64,000 bases of DNA from positions 125,501,498 to 125,565,497 of the forward strand of contig CM075729.1 of NCBI GenBank assembly GCA_037974335.1, given 5' to 3'. The notes below the pieces were generated by a model. The model was not told the DNA's origin. It saw only the letters and a program-made list of their open reading frames with translations, and did no database searches. This DNA is from Prionace glauca (lineage: Eukaryota; Chordata; Chondrichthyes; Carcharhiniformes; Carcharhinidae). Each line of letters begins with the position of its first letter. Position 1 is the stretch's first letter. The position numbers and the translations under genes were made by a program. Below are positions 63,583-64,000 of the stretch, one piece after another.

Positions 63583-63834
63583 CACTACCAGGGAAAGTAG
63601 TTGAGGTCGAAACGTTATGTGATTTCAAGAAAAAAATGAGACATCGTTCTTGGGGCTAAATGTATCAAGGGATATGATGGTAGGGAGGGGAGTGCGCGGG
63701 GAGGGGATTGTTAGGCAAAGTGGATTCAGGATTTTGAGTTTTGATGATCAGCCAGGATCAAATGAATGGCAGAGCAGGCTTGAAGGGCCGTTTGGCCTTC
63801 TTCCCCATCTATTTTCTATGTTTCTATAAATTTA
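63583..63834 (+). mobile_element. Older CR1 3' end
   Basis: GATTTCAAGAAAAAAATGAG, GATCAGCCAGGATCAAATGA and GGCCTTCTTCCCCATCTATT, ending TTTCTATGTTTCTATAAA. Confidence 0.65.
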
Positions 63835-63885
63835 AGACGTCCCCTGGTCGTGTATAGCGCTATATAAATGCAAGTGTTCATATTT
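63835..63885 (+). repeat. SINE-G, right part (tail)
   Basis: GACGTCCCCTGGTCGTGTAT and AGCGCTATATAAATGCAAGT complete the SINE broken at 63327. Confidence 0.65.
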
Positions 63886-64000
63886 TTCTATTCCACGCCT
63901 GCAATTAACGCACAATTATGTTCAATTGTCGCAAGCATCCCGTATCCCAGAATGACCGCTTTTTCCTGACATCAACCAATTTCGGGCATTCTTAGAAATA

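Noticed and set aside
1-64000. CRISPR arrays, bacterial operons, rRNA or functional tRNA genes
   Set aside because: None seen. The tRNA-like boxes all sit in SINE heads followed by SINE bodies.

Overview
The window reads as nuclear DNA of an elasmobranch (shark or close relative). It has no bacterial gene organisation. It is crowded with SINE and LINE families that I associate with elasmobranchs: tRNA-derived V-SINE/HE1-like SINEs, several CR1-group LINEs, and a second LINE family that shares its 3' tail with another tRNA SINE. The host coding sequence I can support belongs to two immunoglobulin-superfamily receptor genes, in short exons far apart.

Left part (9.7-22.4 kb, minus strand): a gene that looks complete. 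It encodes a signal peptide, one V-type Ig domain most like NKp30 (NCR3), a transmembrane exon, three very small cytoplasmic exons and a last exon carrying tyrosine motifs, one of which fits the ITIM consensus. Seven exons join with GT-AG sites and matching phases to give a 714-nt coding sequence (237 residues). Its first intron carries a minisatellite of about 24-bp units. Its upstream region has a perfect 18-bp hairpin between a pyrimidine-rich and a purine-rich tract. Its last intron contains a broken Ty3/Gypsy element that itself holds a SINE.

Right part (55.8-61.4 kb and beyond, plus strand): a second receptor gene with a signal-peptide exon, an unusually short Ig-like exon and a transmembrane exon. 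Its tail exons are not visible and probably lie past the right edge.

Middle (22.5-55.8 kb) and both flanks: mostly transposable elements. The youngest are CR1 copies at 2.9-3.8, 37.1-38.2, 42.2-43.7, 47.4-48.0 and 63.3-63.6 kb, and a different, longer CR1 at 52.1-54.8 kb. The 42.2-43.7 kb copy keeps a long open reverse-transcriptase frame. Nested insertions are common and give a relative order: the young CR1 copies and V-SINEs interrupt the LINE-N family, SINE-N, SINE-G and older CR1 copies. Family labels used below (SINE-V, SINE-H, SINE-N, SINE-P, SINE-G, LINE-N, R1) are working names for families recognised by eye. Boundaries of repeats are generally good to about 10-30 bases.
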